64,000 nucleotides of DNA, from assembly GCF_010093045.1 (NCBI RefSeq), contig NZ_CP048115.1, forward strand, positions 1,054,001 to 1,118,000. The letters are read 5' to 3'. Under the pieces are notes generated by a model. The model was not told where the DNA came from. It saw only the letters and a list, made by a program, of their open reading frames with translations, and did no database searches. The stretch comes from Mucilaginibacter sp. 14171R-50. GTDB taxonomy: Bacteria > Bacteroidota > Bacteroidia > Sphingobacteriales > Sphingobacteriaceae. Both the position numbers and the translations under genes were made by a program. This document shows, one piece after another, positions 52,863 through 60,646 of this stretch; the first letter of the stretch is position 1; each line of letters opens with the position of its first letter.

Positions 52863-53339
52863 ATGAAAAAAACACTTTCTGTTATTCTGGCCTCGGCAAT
52901 GCTTATGTTAGGCGCATGCACAAAAGAGGGCAGTACCCCGTCTATACCCAACAACAGTTGGACATTAAACGGGATCGAACACCTTGTTAAAAGCAGTAAT
53001 CGTACAACAAACGGCGCCAATGCGGAAGCTGCAATATCATATAAGGACAGTACAAACAAAGCAGCAGTAGCTGTTGGGTTTAAAGCATTACCTACGGCTG
53101 GCGGCACCTATCAGCTTGTAGCTTCAGACGGAGGTGCACTTACCGATAACCAATGCCATTTAAGCATTATAGACGATAATGGAAAGCAGCTTTCATTTAC
53201 AGGCGAGCCTACACCTGTTGAAGTAATAGTGCTGCAAAATAACAAGCTGCTTTTTAAGATACCTACGATAAATGTAGCTACGGAAGTGCCCGGTACTACT
53301 TATAAATTTAAAGCGGCGTTATACGAACTTCGAAATTAA
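52863..53339 (+). CDS. Small lipoprotein of unknown function
   Basis: The 158-residue protein has a lipobox (LMLGACTKEG), then a single beta-rich domain (WTLNGIEHLVKSS, YQLVASDGGALTDNQCHLSIIDDNGKQLSF). It resembles many small Bacteroidota lipoproteins but no named family was recognised. The ATG at 52863 is chosen because the signal peptide begins there. Its stop overlaps that of the convergent esterase gene by 4 bp. Confidence 0.7.
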   Translation: MKKTLSVILASAMLMLGACTKEGSTPSIPNNSWTLNGIEHLVKSSNRTTNGANAEAAISYKDSTNKAAVAVGFKALPTAGGTYQLVASDGGALTDNQCHLSIIDDNGKQLSFTGEPTPVEVIVLQNNKLLFKIPTINVATEVPGTTYKFKAALYELRN

Positions 53340-54820
53340 TTCGTCCAGTTATCCGTTCTAAAGGGCTCCATTGGCAAACCTGCATTATTTTGCAGGTTTG
53401 TTAATGGATAATTGGTAAAAGCATACCGCACCGCAACTACAGGCGACGGTGTACCATTCGGTACGATAAGCATAATTTTATCGCCGCTGATGCTTGCTAA
53501 TGCAAGCCGGAAAGCCCGGTCGGCACCGGCTACAAAAAAGTATTGTTTTAAGGGTTTATTGCCCATGGTAGTTAAGCCAGTTGCCGTACTATTCACAAAG
53601 TTTATCGTTATTGTATTTCCGCTTTGCGAAAACGAAGCGTACTGCGGGCCTATACATTGCACATTTTTAAAGTAGGTTCGGTTTAGTGCAAGCAGCGCAA
53701 GGCGGTCGCCAACTTGTTTTTTATATCGGGGGTGATGGTTATCTTTTTCGCCCGCATCTATTGTAATTACCATGCCGGTACCGCCTATACCTTCGCGCAC
53801 TTTCATTTGCGTTTCGCGGAATTTAGCCAGGTAATTTTCTGTCTCATCCCCTCTTGCATCATCATCAAAAGGAGTTATCTGCACATAATAAAAGGGGAGG
53901 TCACCCTGTGCAAAAACCGATCGCCAGCCGTTTATCAATGCGATATTCAACTTTGTATAATCAGTAACAGGGGTCATTTTTTGATTGTTTTCGCCCTGGT
54001 ACCATGTAAATCCCTTAACGGATAGTTTCGTTAACGGGGCTATCATGCCATTAAAAAGCATCGAACTTTGATGCTGTCCGTTATAGCTGCTTAAAGGGCC
54101 TTGCAGGGCGGCGTTATTTGTCCAGGTTTCGCACCAGCTGCCGTTAACGGCCGAAACAATGATGCCGATAGGTACATTTAATTCGGTATGTAATTTCCTT
54201 GCAAAAAAATAAGCCGTAGCGCTTAACCCGCCTGCGGTTGCAGGTGCGCAAATTGTCCATCCCGTTGGATTTGTAAATTGGTCTATGGGTGCGCCCTGGT
54301 AATCTTCTTTTACAGTTAGGGATCGTATTTGCGGGTAATTTGCGTCAGCTATCTCGGCCTCATAATTTTCCACGCCACCAAACGAGGGTGGTAAAGGGCC
54401 TACCGGCATAACCATATTTGACTGCCCGGCGCAAACCCACACATCGCCAATTAAAATATTAGTTAGTGATATAGCGGTTTCGCCGGGTGTTGTAACAGAA
54501 ATAGTTTGCGCGATGGCGTTGGCCGGTGCCGAGGCAAGGTTAACCTCCCATTCGCCATGGCTGTTTATGGTGGCTGTAAGCGGGCCGTTAGACCAGCTTG
54601 CAGTTACCGTAACAACGCCCGAAGCTTTTCCATACCCCCAAATTCTGGCGGGCTTATCGCGCTGTATAACCATATTACTTTGCAGCACATTGGCTACAGC
54701 AAAGGACTTGTTCACCGGCGTTTCAACCGGTGGGTCAACAGGGGGAGGGAAGGGCTTGTCTTTTTTACACCCGGTAATTATTACGGCGCACAAAAGGCAC
54801 AACAGTAAACGTGTTTTCAC
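53336..54820 (-). CDS. Sialate O-acetylesterase-like SGNH lipoprotein
   Basis: The 494-residue protein has a lipobox (VIITGCKKD) and the SASA-type catalytic start (GDVWVCAGQSNMVMPVG), where the Ser is the nucleophile. The domain continues with FTWYQGENNQ and a C-terminal NHHPRYKKQVGDRLALLAL, which holds the catalytic Asp/His pair. Removal of acetyl groups from sialic acid or plant glycans at the cell surface is likely. Nothing in the neighbourhood suggests a sialic-acid cluster. Confidence 0.9.
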   Translation of the reverse strand: MKTRLLLCLLCAVIITGCKKDKPFPPPVDPPVETPVNKSFAVANVLQSNMVIQRDKPARIWGYGKASGVVTVTASWSNGPLTATINSHGEWEVNLASAPANAIAQTISVTTPGETAISLTNILIGDVWVCAGQSNMVMPVGPLPPSFGGVENYEAEIADANYPQIRSLTVKEDYQGAPIDQFTNPTGWTICAPATAGGLSATAYFFARKLHTELNVPIGIIVSAVNGSWCETWTNNAALQGPLSSYNGQHQSSMLFNGMIAPLTKLSVKGFTWYQGENNQKMTPVTDYTKLNIALINGWRSVFAQGDLPFYYVQITPFDDDARGDETENYLAKFRETQMKVREGIGGTGMVITIDAGEKDNHHPRYKKQVGDRLALLALNRTYFKNVQCIGPQYASFSQSGNTITINFVNSTATGLTTMGNKPLKQYFFVAGADRAFRLALASISGDKIMLIVPNGTPSPVVAVRYAFTNYPLTNLQNNAGLPMEPFRTDNWTN

Positions 54821-54948
54821 GGTTTAAAAATAACATAAAATATTAACCCGGAGCCGACACCATAAGGGACTATGCGCATATAAATATATCGAACATGCGG
54901 TATGATACATGGCAGATAATCGTGTATCTTACTCGTATAAAGAGGGAT

Positions 54949-55119
54949 CTAAAAGCATCGCTTTTTGTTAACGACCCGGGGCACAACCATACAGATACCC
55001 GAAATTGCATTAACAAGCGATACAGATACCCCAAACAACGTTAAACTAAGCGCATCGATATTTATTCCCTGATCAAAGCCATAGCAGTTAGTCCTCCATA
55101 GACCATCCCGGGGTAACAT
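54949..55119 (-). CDS. Possible small ORF, 56 residues
   Basis: In the 360-bp stretch between the esterase and threonine synthase starts, one minus frame is open from ATG at 55119 to TAG at 54949. It begins MLPRDGLWRTNCYGFDQG and has a hydrophobic middle (SLTLFGVSVSLVNAISGICM). No homologue is recognised and the initiation site is not supported. It may be a remnant or chance. Nothing else was seen in this gap. Confidence 0.25.
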   Translation of the reverse strand: MLPRDGLWRTNCYGFDQGINIDALSLTLFGVSVSLVNAISGICMVVPRVVNKKRCF

Positions 55120-55180
55120 TATCGCTAAAAATTTGTCTTTAAAAGGCCTTGTTAATACTTTGGCGTTTTATTTCCAAACT

Positions 55181-56374
55181 ATGCCTGATAAAACCGCTTC
55201 AGACCAAGGGTCGTTATTAGTAAATTTAAAATGCCCCCAATGCAGAGCGGAATACAATGCATCAGTAATTCAAAATTTCTGTAAAACCCCGGGTTGTGCA
55301 AGCACCTTGTTTGCGCAGTACGATCTGACACGTTCTCTCGATAGGTCTATACTGAAAGATCGCCCCGCGAATATGTGGCGGTATCGCGAACTGCTGCCGG
55401 TTATAGATCCTGAAAACATTGTTACCATGGGCGAGGGCTTTACACCTATACTCCCGATCGTAAACCTAAAGCCGTTTACCGAAGGCAATAGCGTGTTTTG
55501 GAAAAATGAAGCAGGCAACCCTACCGGTTCTTTTAAGGCGCGGGGTATTGGGATGGCGGTATCAAAAGCGAAAGAACTGGGGATAAAAACGATTGCAACA
55601 CCAACCGCGGGCAATGCCGGCGGTGCATTGGCGGCTTATGCAGCGCGCGGGGGTATTAAGGCAGTTGTTTATATGCCTATGCAAACACCCCGGATGTTTA
55701 AGGACGAGTGCAGGCTTTATGGCGCCGAACTGGTAGAAGTGGATGGTAATATCAGCGATTGCGGCAAGTTGGTGAACGAACATGCAGGGCCAAACGGTTG
55801 GTTCCAGATATCAACCCTGAAGGAGCCTTATCGGTTGGAAGGCAAAAAGACAATGGGTTATGAGATTGCCGAACAGTTTAACTGGCAGGTCCCCGACGTT
55901 ATATTATACCCAACCGGTGGCGGCACCGGCCTCATTGGTATATGGAAAGCCTTTGACGAACTGGAACAGCTGGGCTGGATAGACAGCAAGCGCCCTCGTA
56001 TGGTTGCCATACAAGCTGAAAGTTGCAATGGGATAGTAACTGCATTTAACGCCGGGAGCCACACCGCTGAGTTTGTTGATGGCGGGTTTACCATGGCCAA
56101 CGGTTTGCGCGTACCAAAATCGTATGCGGATAAAATAATACTAAAAGTGCTGCGCGATAGCAACGGAGCCGCTCTTGCAGTAAGCGACACGGACATGAAT
56201 GAGGCTGTGAAAGAAATAGCCAGTAGCGAAGGTATGCTGATAGCCCCGGAAGGTGCTGCTTTATGGCAGGCCTATAAAAAACTTAAGGCTTCGGGATGGA
56301 TACAGCCCGGCGAAACCGTGGTAATGGTTAATACCGGCAGCGGATACAAATATTTGGAAAACATCAAACTTTAA
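55181..56374 (+). CDS. thrC: Threonine synthase
   Basis: ThrC converts O-phosphohomoserine to threonine with PLP. The 397-residue protein has an N-terminal zinc-ribbon-like part (LKCPQCRAEY, FCKTPGCAS), then the PLP-binding Lys in NPTGSFKARGIGM, the TPTAGNAGGALAAYAARGG segment and the Gly-rich phosphate loop PTGGGTGLIGIWKA. The ATG at 55181 (MPDKTASDQ) is preferred over an upstream TTG (55133), because conserved sequence starts near here. It has no thrA or thrB neighbour. Confidence 0.93.
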   Translation: MPDKTASDQGSLLVNLKCPQCRAEYNASVIQNFCKTPGCASTLFAQYDLTRSLDRSILKDRPANMWRYRELLPVIDPENIVTMGEGFTPILPIVNLKPFTEGNSVFWKNEAGNPTGSFKARGIGMAVSKAKELGIKTIATPTAGNAGGALAAYAARGGIKAVVYMPMQTPRMFKDECRLYGAELVEVDGNISDCGKLVNEHAGPNGWFQISTLKEPYRLEGKKTMGYEIAEQFNWQVPDVILYPTGGGTGLIGIWKAFDELEQLGWIDSKRPRMVAIQAESCNGIVTAFNAGSHTAEFVDGGFTMANGLRVPKSYADKIILKVLRDSNGAALAVSDTDMNEAVKEIASSEGMLIAPEGAALWQAYKKLKASGWIQPGETVVMVNTGSGYKYLENIKL

Positions 56375-56512
56375 GCTTCTTCGCTTTTTTGGTAAATAAG
56401 AGGTAGTTGTCGTGAATCGACGCCTATCTTGTCGCGTTTACGCCCTTCTTTATCAGTTTATTGGCCGCAAATTTGTATTTGTAATATCAACAGTACATTT
56501 AATCTAATTATC

Positions 56513-56908
56513 ATGTTAAAAGATTCAAAAGCGTTCAGCGGCTTTTCGGTAAACGATATCGATAAAGCGAAAGAGTTTTATGGCGAAGTATTAGGCCTTC
56601 AGGTTGATAAGACCGAAGATATGGGTGGTATGCTCAACATCCATATCAATGGCAACAGCAACAGCATACTGGTATATCCAAAGCCAAACCACCAGCCGGC
56701 TACCTACACCATTCTTAATTTTCCGGTAAAGGATGTGGAAGCGACGGTGACCGAACTAACTGCCCGGGGCGTAAAGTTCGAGATATATGATAGCGAATAT
56801 TTAAAAACCGACGAGCGCGGCGTATCAAAGGGCAACGGCGGCCCAACCATTGCATGGTTTAAAGATCCGGCGGGCAATTTTTTGTCAGTGATCGAGACCG
56901 ACCGGTAG
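56513..56908 (+). CDS. VOC family (glyoxalase-like) protein
   Basis: The 131-residue protein has the vicinal-oxygen-chelate fold: [26 protein letters not shown] and a second half with [21 protein letters not shown] and [14 protein letters not shown]. It is a single-domain glyoxalase/bleomycin-resistance-like protein; the metal-binding residues are not complete enough to name a reaction. The ATG at 56513 (MLKDSKAF) is used because homology starts there. Confidence 0.88.
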   Translation: MLKDSKAFSGFSVNDIDKAKEFYGEVLGLQVDKTEDMGGMLNIHINGNSNSILVYPKPNHQPATYTILNFPVKDVEATVTELTARGVKFEIYDSEYLKTDERGVSKGNGGPTIAWFKDPAGNFLSVIETDR

Positions 56909-56963
56909 CGAGCCCTTTAATTGCTAGGTAAATTTTTTTCAAAACCATTTGTTGTGAATGCCT

Positions 56964-56977
56964 GTTTACATGTAAAC
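56964..56977. promoter_or_regulatory. GTTTACATGTAAAC palindrome upstream of the DUF3606-ligD operon
   Basis: A perfect 14-bp palindrome, 15 bp before the small gene start. It could be an operator site for a regulator of the repair genes. No known consensus was recognised. Confidence 0.4.
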
Positions 56978-56992
56978 TAATTATAAAACATT

Positions 56993-57166
56993 ATGGACAG
57001 TAAACAAAATGTAGGCAGCCCTGACAGGGACAGGATAAACGTAAACGAAGATTACGAACTGCAATACTGGAGCGAAAAATTTAATATCAGCCGCGATGAA
57101 CTTAAAGAGGCGGTGAAGGCAGCAGGGACATCCGTTAAGGACGTACAAGCATATTTAAACAAATAA
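56993..57166 (+). CDS. DUF3606 family small protein
   Basis: Read from ATG at 56993 the frame gives 57 residues (INVNEDYELQYWSEKFNISR, DELKEAVKAAGTSVKDVQ), ending in TAA. The pattern of Tyr-Glu, Tyr-Trp and a late hydrophobic helix is typical of the DUF3606 family, short proteins of unknown function, often stress-related. The ligase gene starts 11 bp downstream, so the two are probably cotranscribed. Length filters tend to miss it. Confidence 0.8.
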   Translation: MDSKQNVGSPDRDRINVNEDYELQYWSEKFNISRDELKEAVKAAGTSVKDVQAYLNK

Positions 57167-57177
57167 CCTGTACAGCC

Positions 57178-59913
57178 ATGAGCCTGGAAAAATACGTCGA
57201 GAAGAGGGACTTTACTAAAACCTCGGAACCTAAAGCCGGCAGAAGCAAGGATAAGGATAAACTGATGTTCGTGATACAAAAACACGATGCATCGCGCCTG
57301 CACTACGACTTCAGGCTGGAGATGGACGGCGTATTAAAAAGCTGGGCTGTGCCAAAGGGGCCCTCAACCGACCCGAAGAATAAGCGCCTGGCTATGATGG
57401 TAGAAGACCACCCGTTTGATTACCGCAACTTTGAAGGCATTATCCCTAAAGGCGAATACGGGGGTGGTACCGTTATTATTTGGGATGAGGGCACTTATGA
57501 ACCTATCGAAGAAATAAAAGGCAAAAAAGCGCAGGAAAAGCACTTGCTGAAACAGCTTGAAGCCGGTTCCCTGAAGATAAAGTTACACGGCGAAAAGCTT
57601 AAAGGGGAGTATGCCCTGGTGAAAACCCATGGCATGGGCGAGAATGGGTGGCTGCTGATAAAGCACAAGGACGATTTTGCATCATCTGCGGATATCACTA
57701 AAAAGGATAAGTCTGTGCTGTCGGGCAAAACCATTGAAAAAATGGAAAAGACGAGCGAAAAGGTATGGAAGGATGGCGGCGAGCAGGATGTAGAAAAAGA
57801 AAAGCCCAAAAAGGCGTCAAAAAAAAAACTTCCTGAACCGGCTGACCAACTTACAGATGACGTAGAGGACAAAACTTCTGGTGAGTCTGTGCCCGATACT
57901 GCTGCTATCCTGAAAAAGGCGCCTAAAAGCAAAATTCCTACCGGCATAAAACCGATGCTGGCCACGCTGGTAAACGCGCCATTTGACGACCCTGATTGGG
58001 TGTACGAAGTAAAATGGGATGGATACCGCACCCTGGGCTTTATCAATAAAGGCGAAGTGCAGCTGCTGTCGCGCAATAACAAGGATTTTAATGAGAAGTA
58101 TTACCCGCTTAAGAAAGTGCTGGAAGGCTGGAACCTTAATGCGGTTATTGATGGCGAAATACTGGTGCTGAACGAAAAGGGGGTATCAAATTTTGGCGCC
58201 CTGCAAAATTGGCGCAGCGAGGCCGATGGCGAGTTGGTGCTTTACATTTTCGACATACTTTGGTACGAGGGCAAAAACCTGATGGATCTTCCGCTGATAG
58301 AACGGCAGGCCATATTGAAAGAGGTTATACCTACGGATGACGACCGTGTGCGGATCAGCCAAACTTTTAAGGGAAGCGGGATAGAATTTTTTCAGGCGGC
58401 AAGTAAAATTGGCCTGGAAGGTATTATGGCTAAAAAAGCAGATAGCACCTATATACCCGACAACCGTTCTAAAGATTGGCTTAAGGTTAAAATAAATAAA
58501 AGGCAGGAAGTTGTTATAGGGGGATTTACGAAAAACGAGGGCACCGCAAAGCAGTTCAGTTCGCTTTTACTGGGGGTTTACGAGAAAGGGAAATTTCAAT
58601 ACGTGGGCAAGGTAGGCACCGGGTTTTCGGATAAGCTCCAAAAAGAAATGATGGCATTGTTTAAGCCGCTAATAGTGGATAAAGTGCCGTTTACAAGCGA
58701 GCCGGACGTAAACAAACCGTCGCGTTTTCGCCCAAACCCACCGAAAGCAAAAGCCACCTGGCTTAAACCCGAACTGGTATGCGAAGTAAGCTTTGCCGAG
58801 GTAACCAGCGACGGGGTGTTCCGTCATCCATCGTTTGAAGGTATGCGGGTAGATAAGAAAGCGAAGGATGTGGTACGCGAGATTGAAGCCGATACAACAC
58901 GAATAGTAGAAGATGAGCATCAAACGAAAGAAAAGCCGGAAAAACACAAACTGGTTACCGCGCCAAAAGAATCGGTTAAACGCACCCTGTTAAACCCCAA
59001 AGAAGAAACACAGGTAAAAAAGATCTGCGGGCACGACCTTAAATTTACCCATCTTAGTAAAGTTTACTGGCCCGAAGACGGCATCACCAAGCGGGATATG
59101 TTCAATTACTATTACCAGGTTGCCGAATATATTTTACCCTATCTTAAAGACAGGCCGCAATCATTGAACCGTTTCCCTAACGGGATACACGGGCCAAGCT
59201 TTTACCAGAAGGACGTACGCGGAAAATCGCCCGATTGGGTGAAGAAATTTCCCTATACCACCAGCGAGGGCGAGGACAAAGATTATTTGGTTGGCCATGA
59301 CGAAGCCACACTGCTTTGGATGGCATCATTAGGGTGTATAGAAATGAACCCTTGGTTTAGCCGTATACAATCGCCGGATAACCCGGATTATTGCGTTATT
59401 GACCTTGACCCCGATAAAAACACCTTTGACCAGGTAATAGAAGCCGCGCAGGAAGTAAAAAAGGTGCTGGATGCCATAGATGTGCCCAGCTACTGTAAAA
59501 CATCGGGATCAACCGGGATGCATATTTACATTCCACTGGGGGCAAAATACGATTATGATCAATCGCAGATGTTTGCCCGCCTGATAGTAAATATCGTACA
59601 CCAGCAGATACCCGATTATACTTCGCTTGAGCGGATGGTGAAAAACCGTAACGGCAAAATGTACCTCGACTTTTTGCAGAACCGGCCCGGCGCAACAATT
59701 GCAGGCCCGTATTCGCTGCGGCCAAAACCCGGCGCAACGGTTTCTATGCCACTGCATTGGGACGAGGTAAAACCCGGATTGACCATGAAACATTTTACCA
59801 TCCACAACTCCATAGCCCGCCTAAAAAAAGAAGGCGACCTGTTTAAAGGCGTTTTGGATAAAGGGATAGACCTGGAAAAAACCATCAAAAAAGCGCAGAG
59901 CATATTTCAATAA
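57178..59913 (+). CDS. ligD: Non-homologous end-joining DNA ligase LigD
   Basis: The 911-residue enzyme repairs double-strand breaks with the Ku protein. The order is phosphoesterase - ligase - polymerase. The 3'-phosphoesterase domain (about residues 20-170) shows HDASRLHYDFRLEMDG and WAVPKGPS. A Lys-rich linker follows. The ATP-dependent ligase has the motif I Lys near residue 279 (VYEVKWDGYRTLG) and an EGIMAKKADSTY segment. The primase-polymerase (about residues 600-900) has VIDLDPDKNTFDQ with the metal-binding Asp residues and KTSGSTGMHIYIP. No ku gene lies in this window. Confidence 0.96.
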   Translation: MSLEKYVEKRDFTKTSEPKAGRSKDKDKLMFVIQKHDASRLHYDFRLEMDGVLKSWAVPKGPSTDPKNKRLAMMVEDHPFDYRNFEGIIPKGEYGGGTVIIWDEGTYEPIEEIKGKKAQEKHLLKQLEAGSLKIKLHGEKLKGEYALVKTHGMGENGWLLIKHKDDFASSADITKKDKSVLSGKTIEKMEKTSEKVWKDGGEQDVEKEKPKKASKKKLPEPADQLTDDVEDKTSGESVPDTAAILKKAPKSKIPTGIKPMLATLVNAPFDDPDWVYEVKWDGYRTLGFINKGEVQLLSRNNKDFNEKYYPLKKVLEGWNLNAVIDGEILVLNEKGVSNFGALQNWRSEADGELVLYIFDILWYEGKNLMDLPLIERQAILKEVIPTDDDRVRISQTFKGSGIEFFQAASKIGLEGIMAKKADSTYIPDNRSKDWLKVKINKRQEVVIGGFTKNEGTAKQFSSLLLGVYEKGKFQYVGKVGTGFSDKLQKEMMALFKPLIVDKVPFTSEPDVNKPSRFRPNPPKAKATWLKPELVCEVSFAEVTSDGVFRHPSFEGMRVDKKAKDVVREIEADTTRIVEDEHQTKEKPEKHKLVTAPKESVKRTLLNPKEETQVKKICGHDLKFTHLSKVYWPEDGITKRDMFNYYYQVAEYILPYLKDRPQSLNRFPNGIHGPSFYQKDVRGKSPDWVKKFPYTTSEGEDKDYLVGHDEATLLWMASLGCIEMNPWFSRIQSPDNPDYCVIDLDPDKNTFDQVIEAAQEVKKVLDAIDVPSYCKTSGSTGMHIYIPLGAKYDYDQSQMFARLIVNIVHQQIPDYTSLERMVKNRNGKMYLDFLQNRPGATIAGPYSLRPKPGATVSMPLHWDEVKPGLTMKHFTIHNSIARLKKEGDLFKGVLDKGIDLEKTIKKAQSIFQ

Positions 59914-59955
59914 GTGTTCACGTTCGGCACACGTGAACACCGTGAACGCTCATGA
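59914..59955. repeat. GTGTTCACGT inverted repeat and GCGTTCAYGG repeat copy 2
   Basis: GTGTTCACGT (59914-59923) and ACGTGAACAC (59931-59940) form a perfect 10-bp stem after ligD, with no T-run. The reverse complement of 59930-59949 is GCGTTCACGGTGTTCACGTG, closely similar to the word at 8741. From 59956 to the blaI operators at 60222 I see no gene. Confidence 0.5.
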
Positions 59956-60221
59956 ACATCTGATAATCAGGCTAATTCAAATTTGGCTACTGACAAAACA
60001 GCGCCACCATTTTCCTAAGATATAATTATTATGCTGCCCCGGGTTACCCAACTTAACCCGTTGCAGCAATATTACCGTAAGCATCCTGAAAGAAAGATCT
60101 TTTGGCGAACCTTCGTCTCAATTTGCCCGGTATCGCGGAGATTTTCTCTACTATTAGCATTCCATTGCAATAAAAATTATTGCGTTCATAATCAAACAGT
60201 TGTAAATTATTACCTACAAAT

Positions 60222-60258
60222 ACTAATGGATTAGTTGCAATACTAATTGATTAGTATT
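60222..60258 (+). promoter_or_regulatory. Tandem BlaI-type operators
   Basis: ACTAAT-GG-ATTAGT (60222-60235) and AATACTAAT-TG-ATTAGTATT (60239-60258) are two palindromes whose centres are 20 bp apart, about two helical turns. They lie 25 bp before the blaI start and are expected to bind the BlaI dimer and to shut off the operon. Confidence 0.8.
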
Positions 60259-60283
60259 AAACTTGTTTTATAATTAGAATTTT

Positions 60284-60646
60284 ATGCAAAAACTGGCTAA
60301 GCGCGAAGAACAAATAATGCAGGTGTTTTGGAAACTGGGAAAAGCTTTTATCAAAGAGATCATCCCCGAAATGCCCGACCCCAAGCCGCATTATAACTCG
60401 GTAGCAACCATGGTGAAGATACTGGAAGAGAAGGGTTTCCTGGATCACGAAACCATTGGTAACATATACAACTACTATCCTAAAGTTACCCGCGAGGAGT
60501 ACCAGAAACACGCTATGAAGGATATTGTGAGCCAGTATTTTGACGATTCGTACCCCAGTATGCTGGCCTTTTTTGCTAAAGAGCAAAAAATATCTGAACA
60601 GGAGCTGGAAGAGATATTAAACCTGATTAAAACCAATAAAAAATGA
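60284..60646 (+). CDS. blaI: BlaI/MecI/CopY family repressor
   Basis: The 120-residue repressor has a winged-helix N-terminal domain (LAKREEQIMQVFWKLGKAFIKEIIPEM and YNSVATMVKILEEKGFLDHE) and a C-terminal dimerisation region with the likely cleavage site near residues 90-110. It would be proteolysed after BlaR1 activation. The metallopeptidase gene overlaps its end by 4 bp. No beta-lactamase lies in the operon, so the true target is not penicillinase control. Confidence 0.93.
   Translation: MQKLAKREEQIMQVFWKLGKAFIKEIIPEMPDPKPHYNSVATMVKILEEKGFLDHETIGNIYNYYPKVTREEYQKHAMKDIVSQYFDDSYPSMLAFFAKEQKISEQELEEILNLIKTNKK

Noticed and set aside
55133..55180. TTG start for threonine synthase
   Set aside because: The extra 16 residues are not conserved in style and ATG at 55181 directly precedes the conserved region.
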